Shown here: piece by piece, positions 11,165 through 23,147 of the stretch
Layout of the letters: each line of letters opens with the position of its first letter
Numbering within the stretch: position 1 is the stretch's first letter
Assembly (NCBI GenBank): GCA_030141605.1
Contig: JAQGDQ010000624.1
Span: 61,102-125,101, forward strand
From: Tubiluchus corallicola
Lineage: Eukaryota > Priapulida > Priapulimorpha > Priapulimorphida > Tubiluchidae
Direction: 5' to 3'
DNA: 64,000 bases
Notes under the pieces: generated by a model
Database searches by the model: none
The model's input: the letters and a program-made list of their open reading frames with translations, nothing else
Told to the model about the DNA's origin: nothing
Translations under genes and position numbers: made by a program

Positions 11165-11355
11165 AAATGAATGGATGGATGGATATATGGATGGATGGAT
11201 GGATGGATGGATGTATGGATGGATGGATGGATGGATGGATGGATGGATGGATGGATGGATGGATGGATGGATGGATGGATGGATGGGTGGGTGGGATGCA
11301 TGGATGGATGGGTGGCTAGCTTAGTGGCTGGAGGAATGAACGGATGGATGGATGA
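11165..11355. repeat. (GGAT)n microsatellite
   Basis: Long GGAT tetranucleotide run with small interruptions and GGGT variants at its right end. It is preceded by GTGAATGAATGAATCAATTGATAAATGAATGG, a leader shared with the tract at 12945, so the two tracts are related copies. Confidence 0.95.
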
Positions 11356-12224
11356 ATAAAGGAATGCAAGACTATTACCTTAAATAAAATTGATTTCTAC
11401 ATTATTTATTCTACATCTTTTATTCGTATAATACAGCACTATGGTTTTAGTATAAATAATTAATACAATAAAATTATTTATTTTTGTTAGTAACTAAAGA
11501 AAAACAGATGATGAAATCTGTACATATTGTAATTTATGCATTCATAAAATGCTTTTCTAACCTTTTTTTACAGGTTCCATCATCCCTTTATCTTAATATT
11601 ATTCATAAAATGCAATAGTTTTGGTATAATAAGTGATACAGAATTTGGAATTCTTTTCAAAAATCCTACTTTATGACTGTCAATCAACTGGCTGGCACTG
11701 TACCACATTAATACATAAGTAGTCCCACACTTTTGTTTTGCTTAAAGTAAAATATTTTTCTATATGCACAGTTCTAGATTACTCTAATTACATTTTTTTC
11801 TTCGGTATAAAACCCACTATTTCACACCGTTACAATAGAATTGGAAGACAATAAGAACAATTTGTGTTTTTGCCACTATTGGTGTTGCGTTAGTGCCAAA
11901 TTGCCGACTTGACGTATATAAATTTCAATCTCGTGATGTCACTTCAACGTCTTTACCGGGTTTTATATGGCATTGCAAATATTTTACATTATTTTTCCAC
12001 TTCAGTATATGCCACAAAAACAAAATCGTTTTTTCTTTTTCTTTGGATTAAAAGTAATGCTCCAGCATTTACCATATTTTTGATACATCTTCAGCATTTC
12101 TCTAAGATGCCTATATAAATTAGCAAGTAAGGATACTTACATATCTACATGCAATACAGAGCCTGCAAATGTTTTTCCAGCATAACACCTATACCCTGCA
12201 TAAATATTTAATGTGGATGGATAA

Positions 12225-12290
12225 ATGAATGAATGACTGAATGAATGAGTGAAAGAATAATGAATGAATGAATGAATGAACGAACATCTA
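12225..12290. repeat. (GAAT)n microsatellite
   Basis: GAATGAATGA repeats with GACTGA and GAGTGA variants. An overlapping minus-strand frame (12137-12349) is explained by the repeat. Confidence 0.85.
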
Positions 12291-12359
12291 TCATTTTGAT
12301 GTCTAAGTTCTCCCAACGACATCAGCCAATTAAAATTAAATCCATTCACTTCTTACGTC

Positions 12360-12944
12360 ATTTATTAAAGCATCTTTGCCTTATCTCGTCCTTACAGGAA
12401 GCAGACTAATCGGTAAAGCTTGGGCTGCAAAGAAGATGATCAGTCTGCGTCTGAACGGCTATAGTTTTTAGGTTTTCTGTAACATTCCGGATACCTGGAA
12501 GACCAGAGAGGTTTCGTTATTTGTTCATTATTTGCTACAATTTGGAAGTTACCCGACGACGATTGATGCTTCTTGACTTAAAGATTTAAAGGTCAAAGGT
12601 CGAAAGTCTAGATTATTGTTTGTTGATGGTACGTTGCTTAGCAGAATCTATAAAATAGTTCAGTTATGTCAATAGACCTGGTGAGTGTTCAGGTTTTCTT
12701 TGTTGATGTGATTATGAATATGACGACCAAACATCAGTTATAGATCCTTCTTCGTATCTACAAAATCCGTGAGGTTAATATCACTAGATCTCAGTGATAA
12801 GTTCTAGAGTCTATTAAGTTTTTCTTTCTTCATCTGATTATGACGATGGAGACAAAAGTTAAACGGTCAAAGTTCACATAAAGACCACATAAAGTTAAGC
12901 ACGGCTGACAGTAAAATCAACAAACATGTTTTCATATTTAACAG
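12360..12944. other. Degenerate AGGTCA-rich DNA, no gene
   Basis: Contains clustered AAGGTCAAAGGTCGAAAGTC-type words near 12588 and two loosely related segments (around 12690 and 12818) with TTTTCTTT..GAT[G/C]TGATTATGA. It looks like an old diverged repeat. No coding signal is seen. Confidence 0.3.
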
Positions 12945-13005
12945 ATATGTGAATGAATGAATGAATGAATCAAGTGATAAATGAATGAATGGATGGATGG
13001 ATCGA
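12945..13005. repeat. GAAT/GGAT tetranucleotide tract
   Basis: GTGAATGAATGAATGAATGAATC, then AAGTGATAAATGAATGAATGG and a short GGAT run. It matches the leader of the 11165 tract. Confidence 0.85.
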
Positions 13006-13009
13006 TGGG

Positions 13010-14400
13010 ATTTTCCTCTCTGTTCAACACGAAAATGCCTCCCATAACATGAATGTGAATATAAAGGTAAAAAATCTAAGAGTCAAAAGTCAGAAAGTCA
13101 AGGTCACAGAAAAATTCGGGCAAATTTGAGCTGGGTCGGATTCTTGAGAAAAATATAACAACAAAAGTTTAGAAGTAACACCACCCACTAACGTAATCTT
13201 TATAGTGAGCGCTGCGAGTGGGTGAAACTAAGTTCAGCTTCTTCCTGCAGGTGAGGCAGAGCCACGCCTTACAGAAAATACCAGGAACTCGACTTAACGA
13301 TGATTACATTTAATAACGTTTTCAGGATCAATAATAACAACAATACTGCAAGAGTTGTACGTTACCGTCTTGAAAAGCGAAAACGTGAAAATGTGAAATT
13401 CATTTCAATTTACCGAACACCTTCTGTTAGTTAGACCGATACGCTTTCATAATGCGCAATTTCTTGCAAAAGAGACTGAATGTGACATTGGATAGAAGCG
13501 CTGAATCATCATCCTACGTGACTTATTTGAATATTTCATATGTGTTTGAATAGGTGATGCTTTCTTGCCAAGCCACTGCATAGAACTGCATTAGAAGATC
13601 TATTTCTTTGTATAGAAATCGCCCCAAACAAGACAACCGAAGTTGGAGGCTAAAATAGGAAAGGAAAAACATGAATGAGCGTCAAGGATGTTTCTTGAAA
13701 GCAAGTAAGGTTGTCGTTAATAGGAAAACAATATTCTGATAAAGAATTGTAAAGATAAGAGGTCCGGGGGAAAACTGCATTTATACGCAGCTGTTAAGAC
13801 ATTCTAGGACGTCAATTAATTTAAAAAGAACAGTCATGAAATAAATAGGTTTCTCAAATTTAATTGCTACAGTTCCCACTATAGATTGACATGAAGCCAC
13901 ATTATGCAGAAGTCAGTAGTCTGTCTTAGATGAAGGAAGTGATATGATCTTTCGCTAAGCTGTCACAGTTTCAATAGTCTCATATCAACATATTAACTGG
14001 CTCTGAAAGGCACTGCGCAAGGCAGAGCTATTGTTGGTCGAAGAAATCCGAACTTGGGCTTCATTTATGTACCGAATACGATGTCAGCCGCGACGCAAAC
14101 CGGAAGAAGTTGTCATTTAAGGAAAGTTTGCCAACTAATCTTTTACCGGAATAAACAATCGATTCTCTGACAGGTTCATTAAATTGTGTATTGGTTCGGC
14201 TGTCAAATTCAACTATTTGCAAACATTTTTGTATATTTTATAAAGAATGTGTTGCGAAGCCATTTATTATAAACAAATCGTGTATTGATAAATATTAAAC
14301 AGTGAGTTCTAATCTTAAAACTCATTTATTACTAAAAAATTAATGCAGCCTGCCGATAAAGATTTAGCTATTGTAAATAAGGTCACAGAGACTGATCAAA
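13010..14400. other. No gene recognised
   Basis: Mostly unique-looking DNA. A cluster of GTCAAAAGTCAGAAAGTCAAGGTCA-type words lies near 13080. No convincing exon or RNA gene is seen. Confidence 0.4.
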
Positions 14401-14406
14401 TTCATA

Positions 14407-14923
14407 TTATAGGAAAACCGGATTGTTTAGACTCAATCTCATTTTAATTTACTGTCCAAAATATACATTTTCTTGTCTATAAAAGTTAGCAATTGTTCCT
14501 TATATTTGAATAATTAGCAGGAAAGTCAATTAACGGCACAACACAGCTATCGCTTAAGTCATAAACAAACCACAGTTTGTGCAATAGTAGGTATCTTCCC
14601 TGCACGTCAAGCACGAACAGCGTATAAGATGCTGATGTGATGTCACGAAAATGGGCTCTACGTCACAGTGACGTGCAGACGAATACCGCAGCCATGATCA
14701 TGCTAATCACACTACCACTCCTATTTCTCGGCCACAGGAATGTGACAAAAAGGCGCCAATGTTAGTCTAACTGGATTCGCTGACCCACGCGTGGCTTTGA
14801 AAGTTTAACCAATTTAATGTTTAATCTAAGCTTTGATTTAAAAAAAACTGCTGTAGTTTTCAATATTTTACAGCATACTTTATCTTGAACTAACGTCTAC
14901 ACAATCGTCCGGTTTTCCTTTAA
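14407..14923 (+). mobile_element. MITE family C, copy C1
   Basis: About 517 bp matching 56447-56963 along its length. The left end AGGAAAACCGGATTGT and right end ACAATCGTCCGGTTTTCCTTTAA are imperfect inverted repeats, with TTAA at the right and TTAT at the left. It contains TGATGTGATGTCACG and the palindrome-like ACGTCACAGTGACGT. Non-coding. Confidence 0.75.
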
Positions 14924-15129
14924 AGACCTCAGGTCAGAGGTCAATGCAATGTCACCAGAAATATTTTGGGTAATCAAAAGTAAATGTTGTAGTGTACGAG
15001 ACTGAAATGGAAGACCTTCTAGATGACTGACTGTCAGTGAGTGATGATATCAGAATGATGAGGTTAGAAAACGTCAAGGGTCAGTACACTTTGGGGTGGC
15101 TAATTCGGTAACGTCATGTTTTTCACTAC

Positions 15130-15212
15130 CCCTTCCCATTTAGATAATTTATCCTGGCACTAATATGTTTGTTTTTTTATGTCAGGGATAAATAAATTTG
15201 ATTTGATTTAAC
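15130..15212 (+). mobile_element. LINE 3' terminus, CR1-like
   Basis: The segment ends ATGTCAGGGATAAATAAATTTGATTTGATTTAAC. A short ATTTG-type tail after an AATAAA-like hexamer is typical of CR1/Jockey-group LINE 3' ends. No ORF precedes it, so it would be a severely 5'-truncated copy. Confidence 0.35.
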
Positions 15213-15235
15213 TTTACGCTTCTAAGACTTCTTGC

Positions 15236-15718
15236 TTAAAGGCGAAGAAAAGGGAAAACTTTGCATGCAAAGTTATATTGCTTAATATTACGCTTATATC
15301 TGTTTAAAAGACTTATGTAATTGGCAAAGAAAATTCCTTAAAGTTTAAAATATTCACGCCACCAAGTAAAATGTCACTGCGTCACCATCTCAGTGTGCAC
15401 CACTGATTTATCAGAAAACACAGTATTGATCTTACTGTAATTTAAATTTTTGCTTAATTAGCAATTGATTTTGAAATATAAGTAAATTAAAATTGAAATC
15501 ATTTTTCTAACTTTTAGCAATTTTATCTAAACTTGTTTCAAACAACTTACCGCTAAAATGGCCTAACGGTCATCGCGGGAGTTTGAATTCACAAGCTTCA
15601 TACAACGTTACTGTTAACGCAAGCTCTGTATCCAACAAAATGGCAATTACGTGATGTAAAATTTCAAAAGGAATTTTTTGAGCTTATTTATGAAGGAGGG
15701 TGTTTTTTTGTTATTTAA
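15236..15718 (+). mobile_element. MITE family D, copy D1
   Basis: About 483 bp from TTAAAGGCGAAGAAAAGGG to a terminal TTAA. It matches D2 (22625-23147) through the CACCA[C/T]T, GATCTTA, TCATCGCGGGAGTTT and ACTGTTAACRCAAGCTCTG blocks. Non-coding. Its right end reads, reversed, TTAAATAACAAAAAAACACC, diverged from the AAGCACAAGAAA seen in D2 and D3. Confidence 0.7.
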
Positions 15719-15929
15719 AATTTACAGCCAAATCAAAACCACAAAAGTTGAAAAGGCAAATACATTAACAAAACTTTTTACTACCGAATCACAGCAGGAC
15801 TGTTGTATTTCTTCCGCAGACATTTTTCCTAGCAAACGTTTGACTTATAAGTCGAGTTGCACTCTTCTTGAAGGGTTTCGCTGTATTTGTGTATCACATG
15901 TAACCAACAAGCATGGCTTCTTACAGTAA

Positions 15930-16148
15930 TCTGATTATGTAAGAAATAAGCATGCAACAAGAGCTGACGCAAAGGGACACGCATTGAGGATTAAATCGTG
16001 CAGTTTTGCCGACAGAGAAGGATTTTTTGGAGACGTTAATCCAATTTACGCTGGTGTACATCTTGTTCATTCGAACTGGGAATCAGAGTCAGAATCCGTC
16101 AAAGCACTTGCGATTTTGTTACTTTCGATAATGAACCATCACCTTTAA
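15930..16148 (+). CDS. Candidate coding island
   Basis: A 72-codon frame ends in TAA at 16146-16148. By hand count about 61% of first codon positions are purine and about 35% G, the strongest G-first bias I found, against a local G content near 18%. Readable parts include FADREGFFGDVNPIYAG and NWESESESVKALAILLL. A CAG acceptor 4 bp upstream would put an in-frame TAA first, so the start is unresolved. No domain is recognised; it may be a decayed exon. Confidence 0.35.
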   Translation, partial: SDYVRNKHATRADAKGHALRIKSCSFADREGFFGDVNPIYAGVHLVHSNWESESESVKALAILLLSIMNHHL

Positions 16149-16365
16149 TACATCTAGAACCAATTGGGGATTAGGAAAAACTTCTTACAAGCGTAATTAC
16201 TGAAAAATTTTATAAACTTACTCCTGCTGTTTTAAGAAGACAGACCGGCTACTTAGTCACGTGTAAAAGATTTCACTTTGAGAAGCCAGAAGAAAAATTT
16301 TTGTGCCCTCCCAATTTTCGGATTCTTCAAAAGCTAATAAACCGTTTTATTTACGTTATTTATAC

Positions 16366-16480
16366 ATGATGATGGTATAGATGATGACGATGATGATAAT
16401 GACGGTGATGTGATAATGATGATTATGACGATAAAGACGACGACGATGATGATGATGACAACGATGATAGATGACGGTGA
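16366..16480. repeat. Degenerate (GAT)n tract
   Basis: GATGATGACGATGATGATAATGACGG-type repeats with GAC substitutions. Confidence 0.85.
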
Positions 16481-18344
16481 TGATGACGAATGCCTATCTC
16501 TTTGATCTTTAACTATTTACAAATAGGTATACACAATCGAAGCCACTACATGTAGGCCAATAAAGTACACAAATATTACATGTACTTATTGAAGTATGCG
16601 AAATAAATAAATACTTTATTATAATTAACAAATATGTGGAGTATCACTGCTCAATAGTTATCTAGAAAACCATTATACAGCTAGATTTTATGAACAACTA
16701 ATAGTAGGTTATAATGTAGGTAATAGTAAAGTACACTTTACCTTAAACAATTTGAATTATTGCTGATTAGCAAAGTTAGTTAACATTCTAACAGAGAGAA
16801 TATAGATATAACTGCACTATTTACACATTTTAACTATTTAACTTTGACAATCTTTATTTACAAGTAAGCATAATTTAGTTTCCGTGAGCAAAAATTTCTA
16901 TTAAAAAATGGTCGCGCAATAAATTTACAATCTTTAACTACACAAATCCAGTGTAGATCCCGCTGCCCTAATTTCTCTACAAACGACCGTCTTCTTAAAT
17001 TATTCACTTGTTTATACACGCCAAATAAGTGGGTCCCGCAAAGTACCTTGTGTACCTTATGGAACGCCTATAGTTTTGAGCTACGTAACTGTGGTTTGAG
17101 ATTCTTCATTTGAGCAGTTTCTCAAAATATCAACATTATTAGAATAGCCTTGCTGTATTCCAATTATCATTAGATCCAATCATTGATTTCGCATGTGCAC
17201 TCAATACAGATCCCAGTAAGCAAAATCATAACATTTTTATTTATCAACGCTTTAATGTTTACTCTTCATTCGTTTATTTTCGCTCATAGGTTAAAAATTT
17301 GTTGAAAAATATACCGTTTTTAAAAAGGTAAATGCATGTAAGTCAACAGGGAAGTGGGCTAAAATGTGCTAAAATATTATTAATTTGGTGATACTTGTAA
17401 AGTGAACTTAAAATGAGGTAATATTCTTTTTTAAATTCAGCTGTAAATAAGTGAAGATGTTTGCGAGTGCGGAAAGTAAAGTAAAAATGAAGTAAAAGCT
17501 AAGTTTTACAAACAATAGTGAAGTACTTCATTATTAGCATCTTCCAGGTATCAAGAACTGATGGAAAAGTCGATTAGTGTAAATAATTTTAGCCTCCTCT
17601 CGAGTTTTATTCAAAAAGAAAAATAAAACAACAAACTGAACTACTTCAAAATATTTTCTCATGCAGAAATATTTTTATAGCAAACATAAAACTGACACAG
17701 GCTTGTATAAGATTTTTTCCTTTTTTTCGTCTGTTTTACGCAAATAGATTCAACTACTACACCTTTCCTACTTGTACACGTTTTGCACCTTTTTTCCGAG
17801 CACACAGTACACAGCTTCACGTGTAAAAACAATTAAACGTACCCGTAAAACTAATTAATTGCTCTCTTCCTCTTAAATATCATGATAACAATAGGTAAGA
17901 CATATAGAAGTTACTCCATCACGACCGTCAAACACACGATAATCTAGCAAGCAGCCTCACCGTCAACTGTTTCCACTAGAAACATCGATAAAACACAAGA
18001 CGTTGTAGAGACCAGACCACGTTGGACACAAAAACACAGAGAAGTCTGAAGCCACACCGATGATCAATAACCTTGATCCCTCCTCGAGCTTCATATACTT
18101 ACTGAATTAGGTATGTAAATCGCTAGACTGAGAAGAATTACTAGTGCCCGAGGTAACCAAGGTTATTTGCTTTGAAGAGGAAGAGTGGCAGAAAGAGAAG
18201 CCATAAGATGATGATTACTCTTAAATGAAGCCATACAATCAAAACTGAGCCCGTTCGTAATGGGGAGGGGGGCTTCAGCACCTCATAGGGCACTGACACA
18301 GCGATCTTTGACTTCCAACTTTTGTCATGTGTCCTGCTCGTCTT
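16481..18344. other. No gene recognised
   Basis: Unique-looking AT-rich sequence. A minus-strand acceptor/donor pair can be drawn around 17968-18041, but its translation is unconvincing and I do not call it. Confidence 0.4.
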
Positions 18345-18470
18345 TTATCTTCCGTCACGCGATAGAAATCGTGAGTGTGGCATGCCCACTAACATAAGTA
18401 GGCACGCCATAGCCATCAGGCTTTTGCGGACCAGTTTGTTTTGCAAAATCTTAACTCCTTTCAACGCATA
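18345..18470 (-). CDS. Weak candidate terminal exon
   Basis: On the minus strand a strong acceptor (TTTTTTCCTATTTGTTCTCAG) opens a 41-codon frame in phase 0 that ends in TAA at 18345-18347, beginning YALKGVKILQNKLVRKSL. The frame is short enough to be chance. Its phase does not fit directly after the minus-strand exon at 24162. Confidence 0.18.
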   Translation of the reverse strand, partial: YALKGVKILQNKLVRKSLMAMACLLMLVGMPHSRFLSRDGR

Positions 18471-19340
18471 CTGAGAACAAATAGGAAAAAATGACTTACT
18501 TTGATACTAAAATTGCCGTGGTACAACAGATGCACCAACAAAACTTGCAGTTAAGGTGTGTTGCAATTGCCTGTTAAACTATTTCAATTTCAACTGGCAC
18601 TTGTTCGACTTTAGTCGCAATTACAGAATTTGTTATTATTTATTTTTTGTTGAGTTTATCCAAATTTACAAATCAACACTATAGAACATGCAAACATACC
18701 CAGGTAGGCCTACTTTGTTTGTAGTTTTAAAAATAGCCAAAAAGTGTTTCGTTACATATAACAGAACACAGAAACAGGCAGGAAAACCGGCTTTGTGTTA
18801 AGAAACTATATACCAAACAAGTGAACATCAAACTGACGACTCATAAGTTTCTGCTTTCAACTTCCGGTAAACATCCAAACTTTCGAACATAACAGGAACA
18901 AAGAAGAAAAACAAATCAGGAAGCTGCAGGCAAGATGCCACTAAGAAGTTTCGTGATTTTCACAATTGTCTGCCTAAAGGACTAAAACTTTTGTAAAGTC
19001 CATTTCTTAAAAACTTTGATTTACATACAAGCTTATAATCTAAAACATGACCACGAAGTCAGTACAGTGCCTAAACAACTGTCCCTCAGTTAACCTGAGG
19101 TCACTCGCCCACAAACTTGGTAAAATCGTTTCCACTATTCTGGATTTAAACTACAGTAGTAACTGAACGAGTTCATCCTGTTCAGAACTTTGTGGGTGGA
19201 ACAAAAAATAAAAGCTGAGAAAATTAAAATGATTATCCACGGAGTGTAGTACGGTGACTTTGAACTCTCACGGTCACTTGCTAACCGACTAGATTCATGG
19301 CTGGGCTAAGTTTATTATCCAGCGATGGTAATCAAATGAG
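18471..19340. other. No gene recognised
   Basis: AT-rich DNA without a recognised repeat, exon or RNA gene. Confidence 0.4.
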
Positions 19341-19344
19341 CAAG

Positions 19345-19475
19345 TATGATGATGATGGTGGTGGTGACGATGATCGTAGTGGTTGTGGTGATGGTGATAA
19401 TGATGATGATATCAACGATGATGACGACGACAATGATGACGATGATGATCTAGTGATGCTGCTGGTGATGATGAT
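19345..19475. repeat. Degenerate (GAT)n tract
   Basis: GATGATGATGGTGGTGGTGAC-type repeats. An overlapping 60-codon plus frame (19297-19479) is an Asp-rich artefact. Confidence 0.85.
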
Positions 19476-20286
19476 GTAACAAAAATATCGGCCTATAAAT
19501 ACGAGCAACAATACAATGAAATAAAATATTGAGCAGCTAAGTGGTCTATATAATTATGTTTATATCTTATTTACTAGGAGTTGGCCTTGGTGAAACTCAG
19601 GACCATTGATATGTTAAATAATCGGCTTACCAGATGAATTCTGTCACGTGACCTGAAGCGAAAGCGAGTAGTGGGTAAAATCTGTTCATCAATGAAATCA
19701 ATGATTGCTCGGATGCAGTCTGGCAATAATGGATGGATGGGCCTAGTTTCGATTGGAAAAGCTTTTACAGCGCTACATTACGCATGATAAACAACATCAT
19801 TACGGGAATCGTTCATGTCATGTTTTACCAGAGCAGCCATGTCTTGCGAAATTACCTTTTTTATCTGCGACAAAGTTGCTAGCTCTAGGAAGTGCGTGTG
19901 TTGCTTTTGTTTCCGCCTTCCCTTTTTATTCGGTCAAATGGCTGTTGTGACATTTGACATCGCGAAGGAAGTGACAATTGACTAAGCTTTGAAAATATTC
20001 TGGTTCAGCAGTCGGACGTCATTTTTGGACAAAGTATGAGTTTTTATAATAAACTCAAAAAATAACAAGAACTATAAAAACATTCAGCAAACGTATCAGA
20101 ATAACTAAAATATTAAACTAATAAAAAGGTTAAATTTTTACTTTGAGCTAAAACAGCCATAAACAGGCATAGGCAACATAAAGACAAGAAACGAAAAACC
20201 GTGCACGCACGGAAAACTAAAACTGGGTGCACGAAACTATGTGTTTGGTAGTTTGATTTGTTGTATATTTTCTTGCGGAAATAAAG

Positions 20287-21325
20287 AATAGAAAATAATA
20301 GAATAGAATAGGATAGGACAGAACAGAATAGAACAGAATAGAATAGAATAGATAGGACAGGACAGGACAGGACAGGACAGGACAGGACAGGACAGGACAG
20401 GACAGGACAGGACAGGACAGGACAGGACAGGACAGGACAGGACAGGACAGGACAGGACAGGACAGGACAGGACAGAATAGAACAGATTAGAACAGAACAG
20501 AACAGATCAGATCAGAGCAGAGCAGAGCAGAGCAGAGCAGAGCAGAGCAGAGCAGAGCAGAGCAGAGCAGAGCAGAGCAGAGCAGAGCAGAGCAGAGCAG
20601 AACAGAACAGCACAGCACAGCACAAAACAGAACAGGACAGAACAGAAAAGAGCCATAGGAGAGCCGAACAGAAGAACAGAACAGGAAAGACCAGAGCAGA
20701 GCAGAACGGAACAGAACAGAACAGAACAGCACAGCACAAAACAGAACAGGACAGAACAGAAAAGAGCCATAGGAGAGCCGAACAGAAGAACAGAACAGGA
20801 AAGACCAGAGCAGAGCCGAACGGAACAGAACAGAACAGAACAGCACAGCACAAAACAGAACAGGACAGAGCAGAAAAGAGCCATAGGAGAGCCGAACAGA
20901 AGAACAGAACAGGAAAGACCAGAGCAGAGCCGAACGGAACAGAACAGAACAGAACAGCACAGCACAAAAACAGAACAGAACAGAGCAGAAAAGAGCCATA
21001 GGAGAGCCGAACAGAAGAACAGAACAGGAAAGACCAGAGCAGAGCCGAACGGAACAGAACAGAACAGAACAGCACAGCACTTAACAGAACAGAACAGGGC
21101 AGAGCAGAAAAGAGCATAGGAAAGCCGAACAGAAGAACAGAACAGGAAAGACCAGAGCAGAGCTGAACGGAACAGAACAGAACAGAACAGCACAGCACAA
21201 AACAGAACAGAACAGGACAGAGCAGAAAAGAGCATAGGAAAGCCGAACAGAAGAACAGAACAGGAAAGACCAGAGCAGAGCCGAACGGAACGGAACAGAA
21301 CAGAACAGAACAGAATAGAAGATCT
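20287..21325. repeat. Pentanucleotide satellite with ~115 bp higher-order units
   Basis: The array starts as AATAG pentamers, becomes a pure GGACA run (about 20352-20473), then AGCAG (about 20513-20600). From 20600 it becomes about six higher-order units of 114-119 bp marked by AGCC[AT]AGG at 20651, 20765, 20879, 20994, and AGCATAGG at 21113 and 21231. Long Cys/Ser/Leu/Phe/Val frames on the minus strand are artefacts of the repeat. Confidence 0.95.
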
Positions 21326-21779
21326 CGGTTAAAGAAGTGTCAGACCGTGAGAGAATCGCAAACATCCACAAGTGGGAAAATGTGATACTGACTGATATTC
21401 ACATTAGGCAGAGAAAACTAAACATATTTTTAACAGCAGGCTAGTAGCATCAGAGATTTTCAGTAAGTTCTAAAATAGAATATTCAAGCCGTCGCAAAGG
21501 TTGTCTTTTGACTTTAAATTTTCACCTGTCACTTCCAAATCAATAGCAGAGGCAGAGAAACCCTATTTTATACAAAGCACCACAAAGCTAATGACTACTC
21601 GATGTAAGGGAAGTACAGTTAAAAAATGGAAATTTGAATAATGGTCCAGAATATAAGATTCCTATGACTAATCTAAGTTTGGTAGTGATAGATTTGGGAA
21701 AACTGGATTTATAAGTAGTTGTTATGCTTCTAAACATACACGTAAATATCTTGAATGAATGTAGGTCCATACTAACTCT

Positions 21780-21842
21780 CCTAGAATAAAGACTAAGTCC
21801 ACGTTATCGCTTACAGTCTTGGGTTCAAGTCCCGCGGCTGCT
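21780..21842 (+). mobile_element. tRNA-derived SINE head, weak
   Basis: CTTGGGTTCAAGTCCCG near 21819 is an excellent B-box/T-loop match with pairing flanks. A matching A-box is not clear in the 40 bp upstream and no cloverleaf forms, so this is more likely a SINE remnant than a tRNA gene. Confidence 0.35.
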
Positions 21843-21845
21843 TTA

Positions 21846-21991
21846 GTTTATGTTGCATACACTACAATATGCGAAACTAAACATTAAACGTCATCTGTGT
21901 ATAGACACCCGTTCTCATGTTTATGTTGCATACACTACAATATGCGAAACTAAACATTAAACGTCATTTCTGTATAGACACCCGTTCTCAT
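21846..21991. repeat. Tandem duplication, ~73 bp unit x2
   Basis: Two almost identical units begin TTTATGTTGCATACACTACA and end GACACCCGTTCTCATG. MITE B1 starts immediately at the right edge. Confidence 0.9.
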
Positions 21992-22349
21992 GAAAGGAAA
22001 AACCAGACCCAATCTTAAACTGTAGGTCAAAACAATCTACTCTTTACAATATTGAAAAGCAACATACTATTTTTTCAAAAAATGACTTGCGTGAAAGAAT
22101 TATTACCACACAAACGCAATTTCGCCACTCGCTGGTTAGACGGGCACCAGCATCTGCATTTCGGAAACACATTGCACAAAAAACAGGTGCTGTACCTCTC
22201 AATTCAAACATGTTACTTTGTGATGTCATCACTAGCTAGGCTCGCCCGCCGTTAAATAAGTTTTTAATCTATTATTTGATTAACAGAAACACTTTTGTAG
22301 TATTACTGGTATGGGATAGTATGTGGAAAATCATCCTGTCTTCCTTTAA
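21991..22349 (+). mobile_element. MITE family B, copy B1, internal deletion
   Basis: Starts TGAAAGGAAAAACCAGACCC (TTAA degenerated) and ends ATCCTGTCTTCCTTTAA. Relative to full-length B3 it lacks roughly 300 bp of the middle. It contains GTGATGTCATCAC. A 67-codon frame reading through it is also found, diverged, in other B copies. Confidence 0.8.
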
Positions 22350-22624
22350 ATAATCAGGCGTACATAAATGTTGTCTTCAGTTTAAAACACGGAAAAGTTT
22401 CGAGTTCTCTGGTGAATTTTGCTCAATTTTACGCAACGCCGTTAATTATCGTGTACGCATTCCCTGCAGACAAGAGAATAACTTTTTCCACAACGAAAAC
22501 AGGCGGATTCTGAGGACTCTTAAAACTAATTTACGACTCGGACGACTGGCTTCATTTGCGTCAACACAGACGCACTCCTGCCGATTTTGTTAGCTAATTT
22601 GTTTATTTTAAAGTTAGTCAGTTT

Positions 22625-23147
22625 TTAAACAGGAAGAAAAAGGAGTTGTAAAGTATACCCTGGTATCCCAAAGAACTTTTAACACAAAGTTATATTACTG
22701 AGCATTACACTTACGTTGAAAGATTTATATAATAGATAATTGAAAATTCTTAATAACATGTTCACGACATCTGGTAAAACGTCATTGTATCACTATCCCA
22801 GTGTACACCATTGGTTCACCAAGAAAGACATTATTGATCTTAATGACACGATAAAGCAATTTATACTTTCCTGCTTTATAGTATTCTATTTTTTTATTTA
22901 GTTAGCGAAGTGTGTGCTACGAATGCTCTGATTACTTTTTCAAACTTTACGCAATGTTACCTAAACTTTTTTCAAACGACATCGTTAAAATGGCTGCACC
23001 TAATAGTCATCGCGGGAGTTTAGGTTTACAAGTTTTATTCAGTGTTACTGTTAACACAAGCTCTGTGTGCAACAAGACGTAAGTGATACAAAATTTAAAC
23101 AGATATTTTGAAAGTTTTATTTACGAAGAGTGTTTCTTGTGCTTTAA
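22625..23147 (+). mobile_element. MITE family D, copy D2
   Basis: About 523 bp from TTAAACAGGAAGAAAAAGG to TTTCTTGTGCTTTAA. The ends are inverted (reversed right end TTAAAGCACAAGAAA). Matches D1 over its length and D3 over the right half. Confidence 0.75.

Noticed and set aside
17968-18041. Minus-strand exon between CTTCAG and GACGGTGAGG
   Set aside because: Open in one frame, but the product is a low-quality Cys/Ser/Val string and no neighbour matches its phase.
20487-21371. Minus-strand frames of 96-242 codons rich in Cys/Ser/Leu/Phe
   Set aside because: They follow from the 5 bp repeat; all three minus frames are open at once, as a stop-free tandem repeat requires.
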